Assembly (NCBI GenBank): GCA_910588435.1 | Contig: CAJUPL010000003.1 | Coordinates: 1 to 64,000 of the forward strand | From: an uncultured Eggerthellaceae bacterium | GTDB lineage: Bacteria > Actinomycetota > Coriobacteriia > Coriobacteriales > Eggerthellaceae | Reading direction: 5' to 3' | Length of the DNA: 64,000 bases | In this document: in pieces, positions 8,201-16,811 of the stretch | Layout of the letters: every line of letters begins with the position of its first letter | How positions within the stretch are numbered: position 1 is the first letter of the stretch | Position numbers and translations under genes: made by a program | The notes under the pieces: model-generated | Seen by the model: the letters and a program-made list of their open reading frames with translations, nothing else | What the model was told of the DNA's origin: nothing | The model's database searches: none

Positions 8201-10536
8201 ACATAGCGGACGCAAAGCAGCAGATCAAGGACACGGTTGAGGCGTATCTGGAGCGCGACGACGCGGGCATGTTCATCATCCCGTCCGCGCATCAGCGCCC
8301 GGTGTTCCTGCTGGGCGCGCCAGGGATAGGCAAGACCGCCATCATGGAGCAGGTGGCCGAGGAGCTTGGCATCGGCATCGTGTCCTACTCCATGACGCAC
8401 CACACGCGCCAATCCGCGCTAGGCCTGCCGCGCATCGAGCACAAGACATTCGAAGGCATGAGCTATGACGCCTCGGAATACACCATGTCAGAGATCGTGT
8501 CCGCCATCTATGACTACATGGAGCGCACGGGCCTCAAGCAGGGGATCCTCTTCCTCGATGAGATCAACTGCGTGTCCGAGACGCTCTACCCCTCCATGCT
8601 GCAATTCCTGCAATTCAAGACATTCGGCAACTTCAAGGTGCCCGACGGCTGGATCGTCTGCTGCGCGGGCAACCCGCCGGAGTACAACCGCAGCGTGCAC
8701 GAGTTCGACATCGTGACGCTTGACCGCCTGCGTGAGATCAGCGTGGAGCCGGACTACGCGGCCTGGCGCGCCTACGCGCTGGAGCGCGGCGTGCACCCGT
8801 CCATCACCACGTTCCTGGAGTCCAAGAAGGACTGCTTCTACCTGGTTGAGAGCAAGCCCGGCGGCGGCAAGCGCTTCGTCACCGCGCGCGGCTGGGATGA
8901 CCTTTCGAACGTGATCTCCTTGTATGAGCGCCTGGGCAAGCCGGTGGATCGCGCGCTGATCGCGCAGTTCATCCGTGACGAGGACGTGGCGGACAAGTTC
9001 GCCATCTACTACGCGCTGTTCGCGAAGTACCGCGCTGACTACCAGGTTGACTCCATCCTGGCCGGCGCCGCAACGGATGAGGTGCGGGCGCGCGCCACCG
9101 CCGCGGAGTTCGACGAGCGCGTGGCCCTGATGGGGATCATGCTGGATGCGCTGGCGCAGTCTTGCAAGCAGGTGCTTGATCAGGAGGCCGTGGCGCTCAA
9201 GGTGCGTGACGTCCTGCGTGAGGTCAAGCCGGAGCTCCTGGCCGGCGAGACGCTGGATGTCAGCCTAGGCAGCAGGATCCAGGCGCGTGAGGCGCAGCTG
9301 GCGCGCCTGGTGGAATCTGGCGCTGTGGCCGCATCGCGCGTTCGCCGCGAGAAGCTGGCGCAGGAGATGCTGCATGACTTCGCGTCTGAGTGCCATCTTG
9401 CGAAGGTGACCGAGGGAGCCGAGGCGTTCGCCATCATAGAGCGCGCCTTCAAGGAGGAGGTGGCGCGCCTGGCGCCAGCCGCTGAGGAGGCGTCAAGCCA
9501 GATGAGCAACGCGTTCGCGTTCGTTGAGGAGTGCTTCTCCGCGCGCGAGATGCTGGTGTTCACGGCGGAGATATCCACGCGCAAGGCAACCACGGAGTTC
9601 GTCTCGCACTTCGGGAACGACGCGTACTACGCGCACAATGAGGGACTGCAGGTGGATGAGGCAAAGCGCGGCCTTGAGGCGCGCGCCCGTGAGCTTGAGG
9701 TTGATGGGTTCCAGCCGGTCACGTCAAAGGACGCCGGCGTTGATATATCGCAAGCGGTAGGACTGAAGATGGGGGATGACATGGGGATCAAGGTGCAAGA
9801 GGCGGCGAACGTGACCGGCAAGGGCGATCAGCCTTTGGATGAGGCTTTCCTTCGCGAATACTATTCCGGCAAGCAGTTCGAATATGGCTTCGCGTCCATC
9901 TGCAAGATGATGCTGCCAGCCGGTGAGCTCAAGGGCAAGCAGGTGCTTGATATCTGCAGCCGTCGTGGGCGCGGCGTGTACAAGATCTCATCCATGGTGG
10001 GCATGCAGGGACGCGCCATCGGCGTTGATTGGTCGCCGGCGTTCGTGCAAGAATCCATCGACGGCATAGAGCGCGCGTGGCATGATTCGGGGCTTCCGGG
10101 CAACAACATGGACTTCTACGTGGCGTATCCGGAGGACCTGATGACGGCTGGGATCGGCACGTCAACCATGGACGTTGTCTACGTGAATAACGTGATGACG
10201 CTCTTCGCTGACCAGCAGCAGGCGCTGAACGAGTTCTCACGCGTGCTCCGTCCGGGCGGACTTCTGATCATGGAGACGGTGTTCGCTGATCGTGAGCGCA
10301 ATGAGGCTATCATCCAGGAGGCGCGCGAGATAGGGAACAGCATCCAGGCGGCTCGCACGCAGGATGAGAACTTCGCGTGGATCAAGGCGGCAGGATTCGG
10401 GAAGCCCGCCATCGAGGATGAGTACGACGTTCGCCCTGATCAGGGCTTCAAGTCCGACTACGATGTCCCCATGGTGGCTGATGACTCTGGCGTTCAGTTC
10501 AAAGCCGTCAGCATGTATATCCACAAGCGCCCTTAA
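8197..10536 (+). CDS. MoxR-type AAA ATPase fused to a SAM-methyltransferase-like domain
   Basis: The 779-residue protein overlaps the upstream stop by four bases. Residues about 20-210 are a MoxR-like AAA module: Walker A GAPGIGKT (40-47), Walker B ILFLDE (117-122), and a sensor-like CAGNPPEYN. A long helical region follows. From about residue 550 a class I methyltransferase-like domain appears, with KQVLDICSRRGRG around 581-593, an acidic strand end (GVDWSP) and NEFSRVLRPGGLLIMET. It resembles the ArsM/Methyltransf_11-type fold. The glycine-rich motif I is degenerate (CSRRGRG rather than GCGSG), so SAM binding is uncertain. I do not know of this domain fusion as a described enzyme. One continuous frame with no stop argues against an assembly artefact. 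Confidence 0.8.
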   Translation: MNIADAKQQIKDTVEAYLERDDAGMFIIPSAHQRPVFLLGAPGIGKTAIMEQVAEELGIGIVSYSMTHHTRQSALGLPRIEHKTFEGMSYDASEYTMSEIVSAIYDYMERTGLKQGILFLDEINCVSETLYPSMLQFLQFKTFGNFKVPDGWIVCCAGNPPEYNRSVHEFDIVTLDRLREISVEPDYAAWRAYALERGVHPSITTFLESKKDCFYLVESKPGGGKRFVTARGWDDLSNVISLYERLGKPVDRALIAQFIRDEDVADKFAIYYALFAKYRADYQVDSILAGAATDEVRARATAAEFDERVALMGIMLDALAQSCKQVLDQEAVALKVRDVLREVKPELLAGETLDVSLGSRIQAREAQLARLVESGAVAASRVRREKLAQEMLHDFASECHLAKVTEGAEAFAIIERAFKEEVARLAPAAEEASSQMSNAFAFVEECFSAREMLVFTAEISTRKATTEFVSHFGNDAYYAHNEGLQVDEAKRGLEARARELEVDGFQPVTSKDAGVDISQAVGLKMGDDMGIKVQEAANVTGKGDQPLDEAFLREYYSGKQFEYGFASICKMMLPAGELKGKQVLDICSRRGRGVYKISSMVGMQGRAIGVDWSPAFVQESIDGIERAWHDSGLPGNNMDFYVAYPEDLMTAGIGTSTMDVVYVNNVMTLFADQQQALNEFSRVLRPGGLLIMETVFADRERNEAIIQEAREIGNSIQAARTQDENFAWIKAAGFGKPAIEDEYDVRPDQGFKSDYDVPMVADDSGVQFKAVSMYIHKRP

Positions 10537-10975
10537 AAATGTGTCGCGGGCGCACAGCACCCGCTCCTTTCATTACGGCCTTTAACTTTGCATGTGCAAG
10601 CACAAGCAAAGTAGCGGCCTTGACGCACTAACGTGCGCCTATCTACCTCCCTCTGCGGTAGGCGTCTCCATTGGAGACGCAGCATTGCGCCAGCAATGCG
10701 TAACGCAGGCGCCAGCCTGCGAACACCCGGATGCCAGCAACTGGTCAGGCAACCTGGCCTGGCGCAAGATACCAATCCGGGTGTTTCGGGCTGACACCCT
10801 CATTACGCTGTGCTAGCGCACAGCTGCGTCGGCAATGCCGACGCCCACACTTGGGGGGGCGCACAGTTGCAGCAAGCAATGCCGACGCCCACACTTGAGG
10901 GGGCGCACAGCTGCAGCAAGCAATGCCGACGCCCACTCCTGGGGGGCGCAGCTGCAGCAAGCGGATCGATCCAAC
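10537..10975 (+). repeat. Mosaic palindromic repeat locus R3 with 44-bp tandem units
   Basis: It begins directly after the AAA-methyltransferase stop. B1 (10544-10565) pairs GCGGGCGC with GCACCCGC imperfectly. B2 (10574-10622) has arms ACTTTGCATGTGC/GCACAAGCAAAGT. B3 runs 10657-10849. Three tandem 44-bp units start at 10837, 10881 and 10925, each with GCCGACGCCCAC and GGGGCGCA. A possible trigger-factor -10 box, TACAAT, lies at 11022-11027. Confidence 0.85.
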
Positions 10976-11062
10976 AAGCAGGGCGCGTTCGCAAGAGCAG
11001 CGCAACCCCAAGCCCATGAGATACAATAGCCGGACTGCAAGAATCAGACGCAAAGGGGACAC

Positions 11063-12361
11063 GTGGAAGTCAAAGACAAGTCCTTCGAATACGACGGCCA
11101 GACGCGTGAGGCCGTGCTCACCATAACAGCAACGCCTGAGGAGGTCTCGCAAGCCGCCAAGCAGTTCTTCAAGGAGCTGGGCCAGCGTGAGATCCCGGGC
11201 TTCCGCAAGGGCAAAGCCCCGCGTGAGGTGCTGGAGCAGAGCGTCGGCGGCCATGAGGTTGCCATGGGCGGCGTGGCGGAGAAGCTGGTGAACGAGGGCG
11301 CATTCGCAGCCATCGACGCCGCGGACATCATCTTCCTGGAAGAGCCGCAGTTCAACGTTGACGTCATGCCCGAAGAAGGCCGCCCGTTCTCGTTCACGGT
11401 CTCCGGCATCGTTGCGCCTGAGATGAAGCTTGCCTCATATGACCCGGTCACCATCAAGATGCCGCCTGATGAGGCAACGGATGAGGACATCAAGCAGGCG
11501 AAAGAGGACCTGCAGGACCTCTACCATACGCTTGACAAGGTGACCGAGCCAGACCACGTGGCTAGCATGGGCGACTACGTTGACATGCGCCTCACGGTGA
11601 CCAACCACGGCAAGCTGGTCAGCGGCATGAACAACGTCTCCCGCATGGTGGGCCTGGGGCACGGCACCATGCCGGACAGCTTCGACGAGCACATCGTGGG
11701 CACCAAGGTTGGTGACCTGATAGAGTTCGATTTCCAAGCCAAGGATGAGCAAGGCAACTCCGAGCACGGTGATGGCGAACTGCACGCACAGGCTGAGATC
11801 TGCGGCTTTCGCGAACTGCGCCTACCTGAGGTGAACGATGAGCTTGCCATCAAGGTTGGCTGCACGGACGTTGAGGATCTGAACAAGCAGCTCAAGCGCA
11901 ACATAGAGATGCAGAAGGCTGAGCAGCTGCCAAAGCTCAAGGTGGACCGCGCGGCGGAGGCCATCTCTGAGCGCCTGGATGGGGACGTGCCTGAGTACTA
12001 CGTGGACTTCATCCGCCAGGATGTTGGCCGTGAGCTGATGCAGAGCCTTGAGGATCAGGGCATCAACCTGCAGCAGTGGCTGCTCCAGAACAACATCCAG
12101 GGCGAGCAGATGAAAGAGGACGTCAACCGGGAGGCCATGCACCGCGCGGCCATAGACCTAGCGCTTGATGCCATCTTCGCGCATGAGAGCATGCAGATCA
12201 CAGACGAGGACATCCAGGAGCTGTTCGCGGGTGAGGATGACGCGGAGGAGAAGCTCGCCTCTTGGCGCGATGCCAACAGGATGTCCAACCTTCGCAAGAT
12301 GGCACGCCAGCGCAAGGCCACGAAGTGGCTGGTCGACAATGCCATCGTGGAAGCGGAATAG
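11063..12361 (+). CDS. tig: Trigger factor, ribosome-associated chaperone and prolyl isomerase
   Basis: The 432-residue protein is of usual family length. The N-terminal ribosome-docking domain contains the signature IPGFRKGKAP (about residues 48-57). The central FKBP-like domain includes GDYVDMRLTV and the C-terminal part is the helical chaperone cradle. Trigger factor binds ribosomal protein uL23 and shields nascent chains. The start is GTG 11063 with AAGGGG about six bases upstream. The SlyD-like gene 48 bp downstream is probably in the same transcript, making a small folding operon. Confidence 0.95.
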   Translation: MEVKDKSFEYDGQTREAVLTITATPEEVSQAAKQFFKELGQREIPGFRKGKAPREVLEQSVGGHEVAMGGVAEKLVNEGAFAAIDAADIIFLEEPQFNVDVMPEEGRPFSFTVSGIVAPEMKLASYDPVTIKMPPDEATDEDIKQAKEDLQDLYHTLDKVTEPDHVASMGDYVDMRLTVTNHGKLVSGMNNVSRMVGLGHGTMPDSFDEHIVGTKVGDLIEFDFQAKDEQGNSEHGDGELHAQAEICGFRELRLPEVNDELAIKVGCTDVEDLNKQLKRNIEMQKAEQLPKLKVDRAAEAISERLDGDVPEYYVDFIRQDVGRELMQSLEDQGINLQQWLLQNNIQGEQMKEDVNREAMHRAAIDLALDAIFAHESMQITDEDIQELFAGEDDAEEKLASWRDANRMSNLRKMARQRKATKWLVDNAIVEAE

Positions 12362-12409
12362 TCGGAATAGGCAAGGCACCAGAAGAGCGCTCACAGAAAG
12401 GCGAATGAT

Positions 12410-12928
12410 ATGGAGCTTGGATCAACGGTCACGCTGACATATGTTGGCACCACGGATGATGGCGAGGAGTTCGGCCACGCCACCAAAGAGAAGCCGATGA
12501 AGTTCCAGACCGGAATGGATATGGCCATCGACGGCTTCGAAGAGGAGATCCTCCAGATGAATGAGGTGGGCGAGAAGCGCACCTTCACCGTGGACCAGTA
12601 CAAGGCCTACGGCGAATACCTGGACGAGTTCATCCAGCGCATCCCCATGGAGCAGGTGCCGCGCGGGCACGTCAAGCCCGGTCAGCGCGTGTGGATGTCG
12701 TCTTCTGAGAATGGCGTTCCCATGCCCGTCACCTGTACGGCCATCGAGAACGGCATCGCCATCTTCGACATGAACCATCCGCTCGCTGGCAAGGACCTCA
12801 CGTTCGAGGTTGAGATCCTAGAGATAGAGCCCGCACCTGAGAACTTCGTCTCAGCAGCGGAGAAGGCGCGCCACCTGAAGGAGCAGCAGAAGCTCCTTGG
12901 CGGCGACCAAGCGAACGACTACCGCTAG
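12410..12928 (+). CDS. FKBP-type peptidyl-prolyl isomerase, SlyD-like
   Basis: The 172-residue protein shows the SlyD layout. A split FKBP domain (LGSTVTLTYVGTTDDGEEF, then ILQMNEVGEKRTFTVD) is interrupted by an insert-in-flap region around residues 70-125, and it rejoins at NHPLAGKDLTFEVEILEIE. The metal-binding His/Cys-rich tail of E. coli SlyD is absent; the C-terminus is short and charged. It catalyses proline isomerisation in folding proteins, probably in the cytoplasm. It follows tig by 48 bp and ends at a strong terminator. Confidence 0.9.
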   Translation: MELGSTVTLTYVGTTDDGEEFGHATKEKPMKFQTGMDMAIDGFEEEILQMNEVGEKRTFTVDQYKAYGEYLDEFIQRIPMEQVPRGHVKPGQRVWMSSSENGVPMPVTCTAIENGIAIFDMNHPLAGKDLTFEVEILEIEPAPENFVSAAEKARHLKEQQKLLGGDQANDYR

Positions 12929-12950
12929 ACCGCCAAGATCTTCGCGAACG

Positions 12951-12980
12951 AAAAAAGGGCCCCCACAGGGGCCCTTTTTG
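12951..12980 (+). terminator. Intrinsic terminator after the slyD-like gene
   Basis: GGGCCCC (12957-12963) pairs with GGGGCCC (12968-12974), followed by five T and preceded by six A. It could therefore also work on the minus strand for the convergent gene ending at 13058. A second hairpin, GGTGCCCAT/ATGGGCACC, lies at about 13012-13036. Confidence 0.9.
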
Positions 12981-13057
12981 ATGCACGTTGGTGAACGCTG
13001 CTAGCACGCGTAGGTGCCCATCGATCTTATGGGCACCTGGCCCAAAGGGCCAGAACC

Positions 13058-13834
13058 CTACAGCGCCATGAAGTTATCCGGATACTGGTTCTGCGCGTTC
13101 ACAACCTCAACATTGGTGTCACCGTAGCGCAGCCATTCTGTGTCAGTCTCATTGCGCTTGATCATGGCGTTCTCCATGACATCGCGAAGGGCCTTCGTCT
13201 TGAGCGCGTACTCTTCCATCTGAGCCAAGCGGCCGTCAAGCTCTATCTGGCGACGCTTCTCCGCCTTCTCCTGAACGCTCTCACCAGGGATGACAGCGTA
13301 GAAATCCTCAGGCTCTAGCGTGAAGTTCGCGTGATCTGCCCAAGCATCCAGCGCTGAGTCCTCTTTCAGGCTTTGGATGGCGCGCGTCTCTGTGTTCTCA
13401 TACAGCTGGTCGATGGTCATGCCGTGCTCACGGCAGAAGTCCTGCATGTTCATGCCGGAGCGGGAGATCATGTCCTCCAGGCGCATGTTCGCCGCATAGA
13501 CGGATTCCTCTACCAGATCCTCCGGCAGCTCCTCAACCAAGCGAGTTGCAAGCTCACGGCAGATGTAGTCCTGGTCAGAGAGCTCTTGAGCCTCACGGTT
13601 GTCCTTGTACATGTTGTACCTGATGAAGATCAGCAGTTCTTCCACTGACTTGAAGTCATCGGAGTGGCTGTTCACCCATGCGTCTGTGAGCTTGGCCTTC
13701 TCGCCAGGTTTCGCAAGATTGAGCTCCATCCAGCGAAGCGCTTGCTTCTCGATCAGCTCCTCAGGGATGCGAACCTCAGGACAGACGGCGTAAACGGGGT
13801 CATAGGATGTCAATGTGTATCTCTGCTTTGGCAT
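13058..13834 (-). CDS. Protein resembling the trigger factor C-terminal chaperone domain
   Basis: The 258-residue start (MPKQRYTLTSYD) has GAGAGG five bases upstream on the minus strand; a longer frame to 13900 lacks such a site. No ribosome-binding GFRKG motif or FKBP domain is present. Residues about 110-215 follow the pattern of the trigger factor C-domain: a helix pair around MNMQDFCREHGMTIDQLYENTE, then IQSLKEDSALDAWADHANF before an LEPEDFY-like turn. It may be a stand-alone chaperone or substrate-holding protein. It lies beside tig but on the opposite strand, so it is not in the same operon. The family assignment rests on pattern only. Confidence 0.6.
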   Translation of the reverse strand: MPKQRYTLTSYDPVYAVCPEVRIPEELIEKQALRWMELNLAKPGEKAKLTDAWVNSHSDDFKSVEELLIFIRYNMYKDNREAQELSDQDYICRELATRLVEELPEDLVEESVYAANMRLEDMISRSGMNMQDFCREHGMTIDQLYENTETRAIQSLKEDSALDAWADHANFTLEPEDFYAVIPGESVQEKAEKRRQIELDGRLAQMEEYALKTKALRDVMENAMIKRNETDTEWLRYGDTNVEVVNAQNQYPDNFMAL

Positions 13835-13898
13835 TTTGGCCTCTCGGGTCAGATGCTGAACGTATCCGGCAATTGTACACCGTCCCAAGCTCGCACCC

Positions 13899-13966
13899 AA
13901 TTATGACCTGCAAGGTCAATGACAGTTCCCCGTGCTTAATGTCATTGACCAATTTGGTCATAATTA
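13899..13966. repeat. Module A near-palindrome, copy 3
   Basis: The symmetrical ends are AATTATGACC and GGTCATAATTA, and the core is in the reverse orientation (GTTCCCCGTGCTTAA). It sits between the divergent genes at 13834 and 14032, and is the only copy in a divergent promoter region. No B modules accompany it. Confidence 0.85.
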
Positions 13967-14031
13967 GCTGCCGCCGTCTATCAGGGTCACTTTCACGTAT
14001 CATGTTGCGAACGAGAACGGAAAGGGATCGC

Positions 14032-14685
14032 ATGAAATTCAACAAGGTCTACCTGCAGAGAGACGCCCTGGCTCGCCATGAGGATTTCGACACCTGGTAT
14101 GAGGACGGTGACCTCTTCTACCGGTTCGTGAACAAGAAGGGCTGGACGGCGGAGAAGCAGAACATCTCCATCATCGGCCGCATGGGTGGAGAGAACGCGG
14201 CCATCCGCCCAGACAACCGCTGCCTGAACTACTACCTGCGCTTCGAGCGCTATGAATACATCATGCACCCCTACGTCATCAACAAGCACTACTACATAGA
14301 AGGCATGCTCTGGGACCTCTATGGCTCATTCTCCAACCCGCCGTTCGATTTCGTGACGGAGACCAAGACGTCCTACACCAAGAAGGACGTGCACGTGAAG
14401 ACACGCCTGTTCCGCGACAAGGGCGAATGCTTTGAGATCCACGTCCCTGACCTCACGAAGCTGCGCGTGGCGGTCATCGCTATGGTGGCCATCGGCCTCA
14501 AGGAGGAATGGAAGGGCCTGTCAGAGGGCGAAGACGTCCGCGGCAACACGTGGGTGGAGCGCCTGAAGAACCGCGTGTTCGAGAACAAGGGCCTCACCTA
14601 TGAGCAGATCCAGGCGCTTGAGCGCGAAGGCTCCCCGCTGGTTGAGGTGGTCAAGCCTCAAGGGCGCCCCATGGATAACGTTTGA
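14032..14685 (+). CDS. LURP-one/YxjI-like protein (tentative)
   Basis: The 217-residue frame starts at ATG 14032 after GGAAAGGG; the upstream extension to 13807 runs through module A and is rejected. The sequence reads YYIEGMLWDLYGSFSNPPFDF, then VKTRLFRDKGECFEIHVPD, then VAVIAMVAIGL. This succession of strands and a late hydrophobic helix resembles the tubby-like barrel of LURP-one-related (YxjI) proteins. Their bacterial function is largely unknown; lipid or phosphoinositide binding is suspected for some. No signal peptide is seen. Nothing in the neighbourhood indicates a role. It could equally be an unrelated beta-rich protein. Confidence 0.55.
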   Translation: MKFNKVYLQRDALARHEDFDTWYEDGDLFYRFVNKKGWTAEKQNISIIGRMGGENAAIRPDNRCLNYYLRFERYEYIMHPYVINKHYYIEGMLWDLYGSFSNPPFDFVTETKTSYTKKDVHVKTRLFRDKGECFEIHVPDLTKLRVAVIAMVAIGLKEEWKGLSEGEDVRGNTWVERLKNRVFENKGLTYEQIQALEREGSPLVEVVKPQGRPMDNV

Positions 14686-14708
14686 TAGGCATCAACCCTG
14701 AAGCGCTG

Positions 14709-15998
14709 TCATTCCCTAGGGTACGCGAACGCGGCCACTACGAATGACAGCACCAGGGCGCAGATGCAACCTATGAGCGCGGCGCCGTACCCAGCGCTCT
14801 GGATCAGGAACCCCCAGAGCGCAGACGCCACGGCGTTGCTCAGATCTATCCCCAGCATGAACAGCCCATTCGCCGCACCCCAACGCTCCGGCGGGGTCAT
14901 CTTGACGGCAACGGTCTGATTCACTGGGATCCCAAGCCCTATGCAGACGCCGAACGGGATCCCCATGCAATAGAACGCCGGCTCGGTCAGCGTGCCGAAC
15001 GCCCCGCTCACGCAACCAAGCCCAAGCGCGAACGCGCAGATCCCGCAAGCGCAGGCAACGCCCATCAGCACGATGGGGCGCACCTTGTCCATGAAGCGCC
15101 CAGCCCCAAGGCGCACGACGATCATCATGACGGCCATCACCGTGTAGTAGATCCCGGAGTTCGCAACACTCATGGAGTTGCCGAATGACCCCATGAAGAA
15201 CACGTTGAAGGAGAAGACTGTGGCCATGACCAGGATGACGATGGTCCCGCGCAGGGCAGTGGGCTCGAATGTGGCATCCACGATGCGACGCAGGGCACCT
15301 GCTTTGGCGGCCACGGCGTCAGCGCTATTGCCAGCACCCTTTCCGGTTCGTCCTGCTTCCCAGCGCACCCGGTATTCGGACGTCTCCGGCAGGCGCCTTG
15401 GGTCCTTCTCGTACCTGCAGAGGATGCTCAGCGCCAAAGAGAGCGCGGCGCACGCGATCAGCCCGAAGTAGAAGTTCTCGGGCGGGTTCGTGGACACCAG
15501 GAAAATGGCAAGCGCAGGCCCCACGGACATGGCGATAGCCTGCCCCAAGCCCGCATATCCTATGCCTTCCCCCAGGCGTGAGAATGGCAGCACGTCAGCG
15601 GCCGCCGTGTTCGCCGCTGTGGTTGCCGCCGAGAATCCCATGCCCTGCAGCGCGCGCCAGATGACGAACGCTGCACCAGTGTTCGCGAACAAGGGCCCTA
15701 CAGTGCCGATCAGCATGATCACGCCGCCCGCCACCATGACGATGCGCCGTCCGCGCCCGTCGATCACGGGGCCGCACACAAGGCGCATGACCCCGGCGGC
15801 CACCGAGAACGTCATGGCACCTATCCCTGCAAGCGCGATGGAGCCGCCGGTTCGCTCAAGATAGACGGTGGTGCCGGCGTTCACGCCCTGCCCCACCATG
15901 AATGCGAACAGCATTGCGGCGATGATGGTCACGAATATGGGTGACCAGAGGCGTTCCTTCTCTCTTGCTCCGCGTGTCATGGTTTGCAAGGATAGCAT
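14709..15998 (-). CDS. Major facilitator superfamily permease
   Basis: The 429-residue protein has about twelve hydrophobic segments. A characteristic MFS loop after the second one reads GPVIDGRGRRIVMVAG, and a motif reading RWGAANGLFMLGIDL occurs in the second half. Substrate cannot be told; the family includes drug and metabolite exporters. The start is uncertain. TTG 16001 and ATG 15998 precede MLSLQT, and an internal ATG at 15980 gives MTRGAREKER; none has a good ribosome site. It converges with the LURP-like gene 23 bp away. Confidence 0.85.
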   Translation of the reverse strand: MLSLQTMTRGAREKERLWSPIFVTIIAAMLFAFMVGQGVNAGTTVYLERTGGSIALAGIGAMTFSVAAGVMRLVCGPVIDGRGRRIVMVAGGVIMLIGTVGPLFANTGAAFVIWRALQGMGFSAATTAANTAAADVLPFSRLGEGIGYAGLGQAIAMSVGPALAIFLVSTNPPENFYFGLIACAALSLALSILCRYEKDPRRLPETSEYRVRWEAGRTGKGAGNSADAVAAKAGALRRIVDATFEPTALRGTIVILVMATVFSFNVFFMGSFGNSMSVANSGIYYTVMAVMMIVVRLGAGRFMDKVRPIVLMGVACACGICAFALGLGCVSGAFGTLTEPAFYCMGIPFGVCIGLGIPVNQTVAVKMTPPERWGAANGLFMLGIDLSNAVASALWGFLIQSAGYGAALIGCICALVLSFVVAAFAYPRE

Positions 15999-16032
15999 CA
16001 AAGAGCCCGGCGCCTTGCAGCACCAGGCTCTT
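15999..16032 (-). terminator. Possible terminator after rubrerythrin
   Basis: Read on the minus strand, AAGAGCC and GGCTCTT pair around an 18-base interior and are followed by TTT. It lies between the rubrerythrin stop (16083) and the MFS gene, and overlaps the start region of the latter. Confidence 0.4.
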
Positions 16033-16082
16033 GCTGTGCACTTGGATGTGCGGATATGTGCGCTAGATCATCAGCTGACGGA

Positions 16083-16622
16083 TCAGTAATTATCAGCGCG
16101 GATCTCAAAGTGTCCTTGCGGATGCTGACAGACCGGGCAGATCTCAGGCGCCTCCGTGCCTATCTCGATGTGTCCGCAGACCGTGCAGTACCAGACCTTG
16201 ATCTCAGTCCTCTTGAACACCTCATCGTTGTTGATGCGGTCGATCAACGTCTCGAAGCGGTCATAGTGGCTCTTCTCGATGGCAGCCAAGCCGTCGAAGA
16301 AATCCCCCAGGTCATCGAAGCCCTCTTCGCGCGCCTTCGCAGCGTAGGCCGGATAGTTACCATCCCACTCTTCGCGCTCAGACTCACACGCCAGCTTCAG
16401 GCAATCAAGCGTGGGGGGCGTGCCGCCATCATGCAGCTTCTTGAAGAGCAGCTTGCCGTGATGCAGCTCATTGTCAGCCGTCTCCGCGAAGATGTCAGAG
16501 ATCTGGACATATCCATCCTTCTTCGCCTGCTGCGAATAATAGATGTACTCAACATACGCCAGCGCCTCTTGATTCAGCGCAGCTTCCATGTTCTTCCATG
16601 ACTCAGATTTCTTGATATCCAT
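16083..16622 (-). CDS. Rubrerythrin, diiron peroxidase with C-terminal rubredoxin domain
   Basis: The 179-residue protein has a four-helix ferritin-like diiron domain. Carboxylate ligands fall in NQEALAYVEYIY, ETADNELHHGKLL and AAIEKSHYDRFE. The C-terminal rubredoxin-type iron site has CTVC and CPVC. Rubrerythrins reduce hydrogen peroxide in anaerobes, using electrons from rubredoxin or NADH-linked carriers. The start has AAAGGAG eight to nine bases upstream on the minus strand. The separate FprA flavodiiron gene at 56701 is the other oxygen-protection enzyme in the window. Confidence 0.95.
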   Translation of the reverse strand: MDIKKSESWKNMEAALNQEALAYVEYIYYSQQAKKDGYVQISDIFAETADNELHHGKLLFKKLHDGGTPPTLDCLKLACESEREEWDGNYPAYAAKAREEGFDDLGDFFDGLAAIEKSHYDRFETLIDRINNDEVFKRTEIKVWYCTVCGHIEIGTEAPEICPVCQHPQGHFEIRADNY

Positions 16623-16811
16623 TTCCCACTCCTTTGTTGCTGACCTTTGATGCTGAATGGATCCGCATCATTGACCAGATTACTCAGACTTGCGCCTGCG
16701 AAAGGGGCATCGCGCCGAACGTTACTGACCTGCTATGCATAGGTTGACTTGCGCTAAGCTCGCAAAGCTCATAATGTAGAGCTGACTCAGATCGAGAACG
16801 AGGGGAGCATC

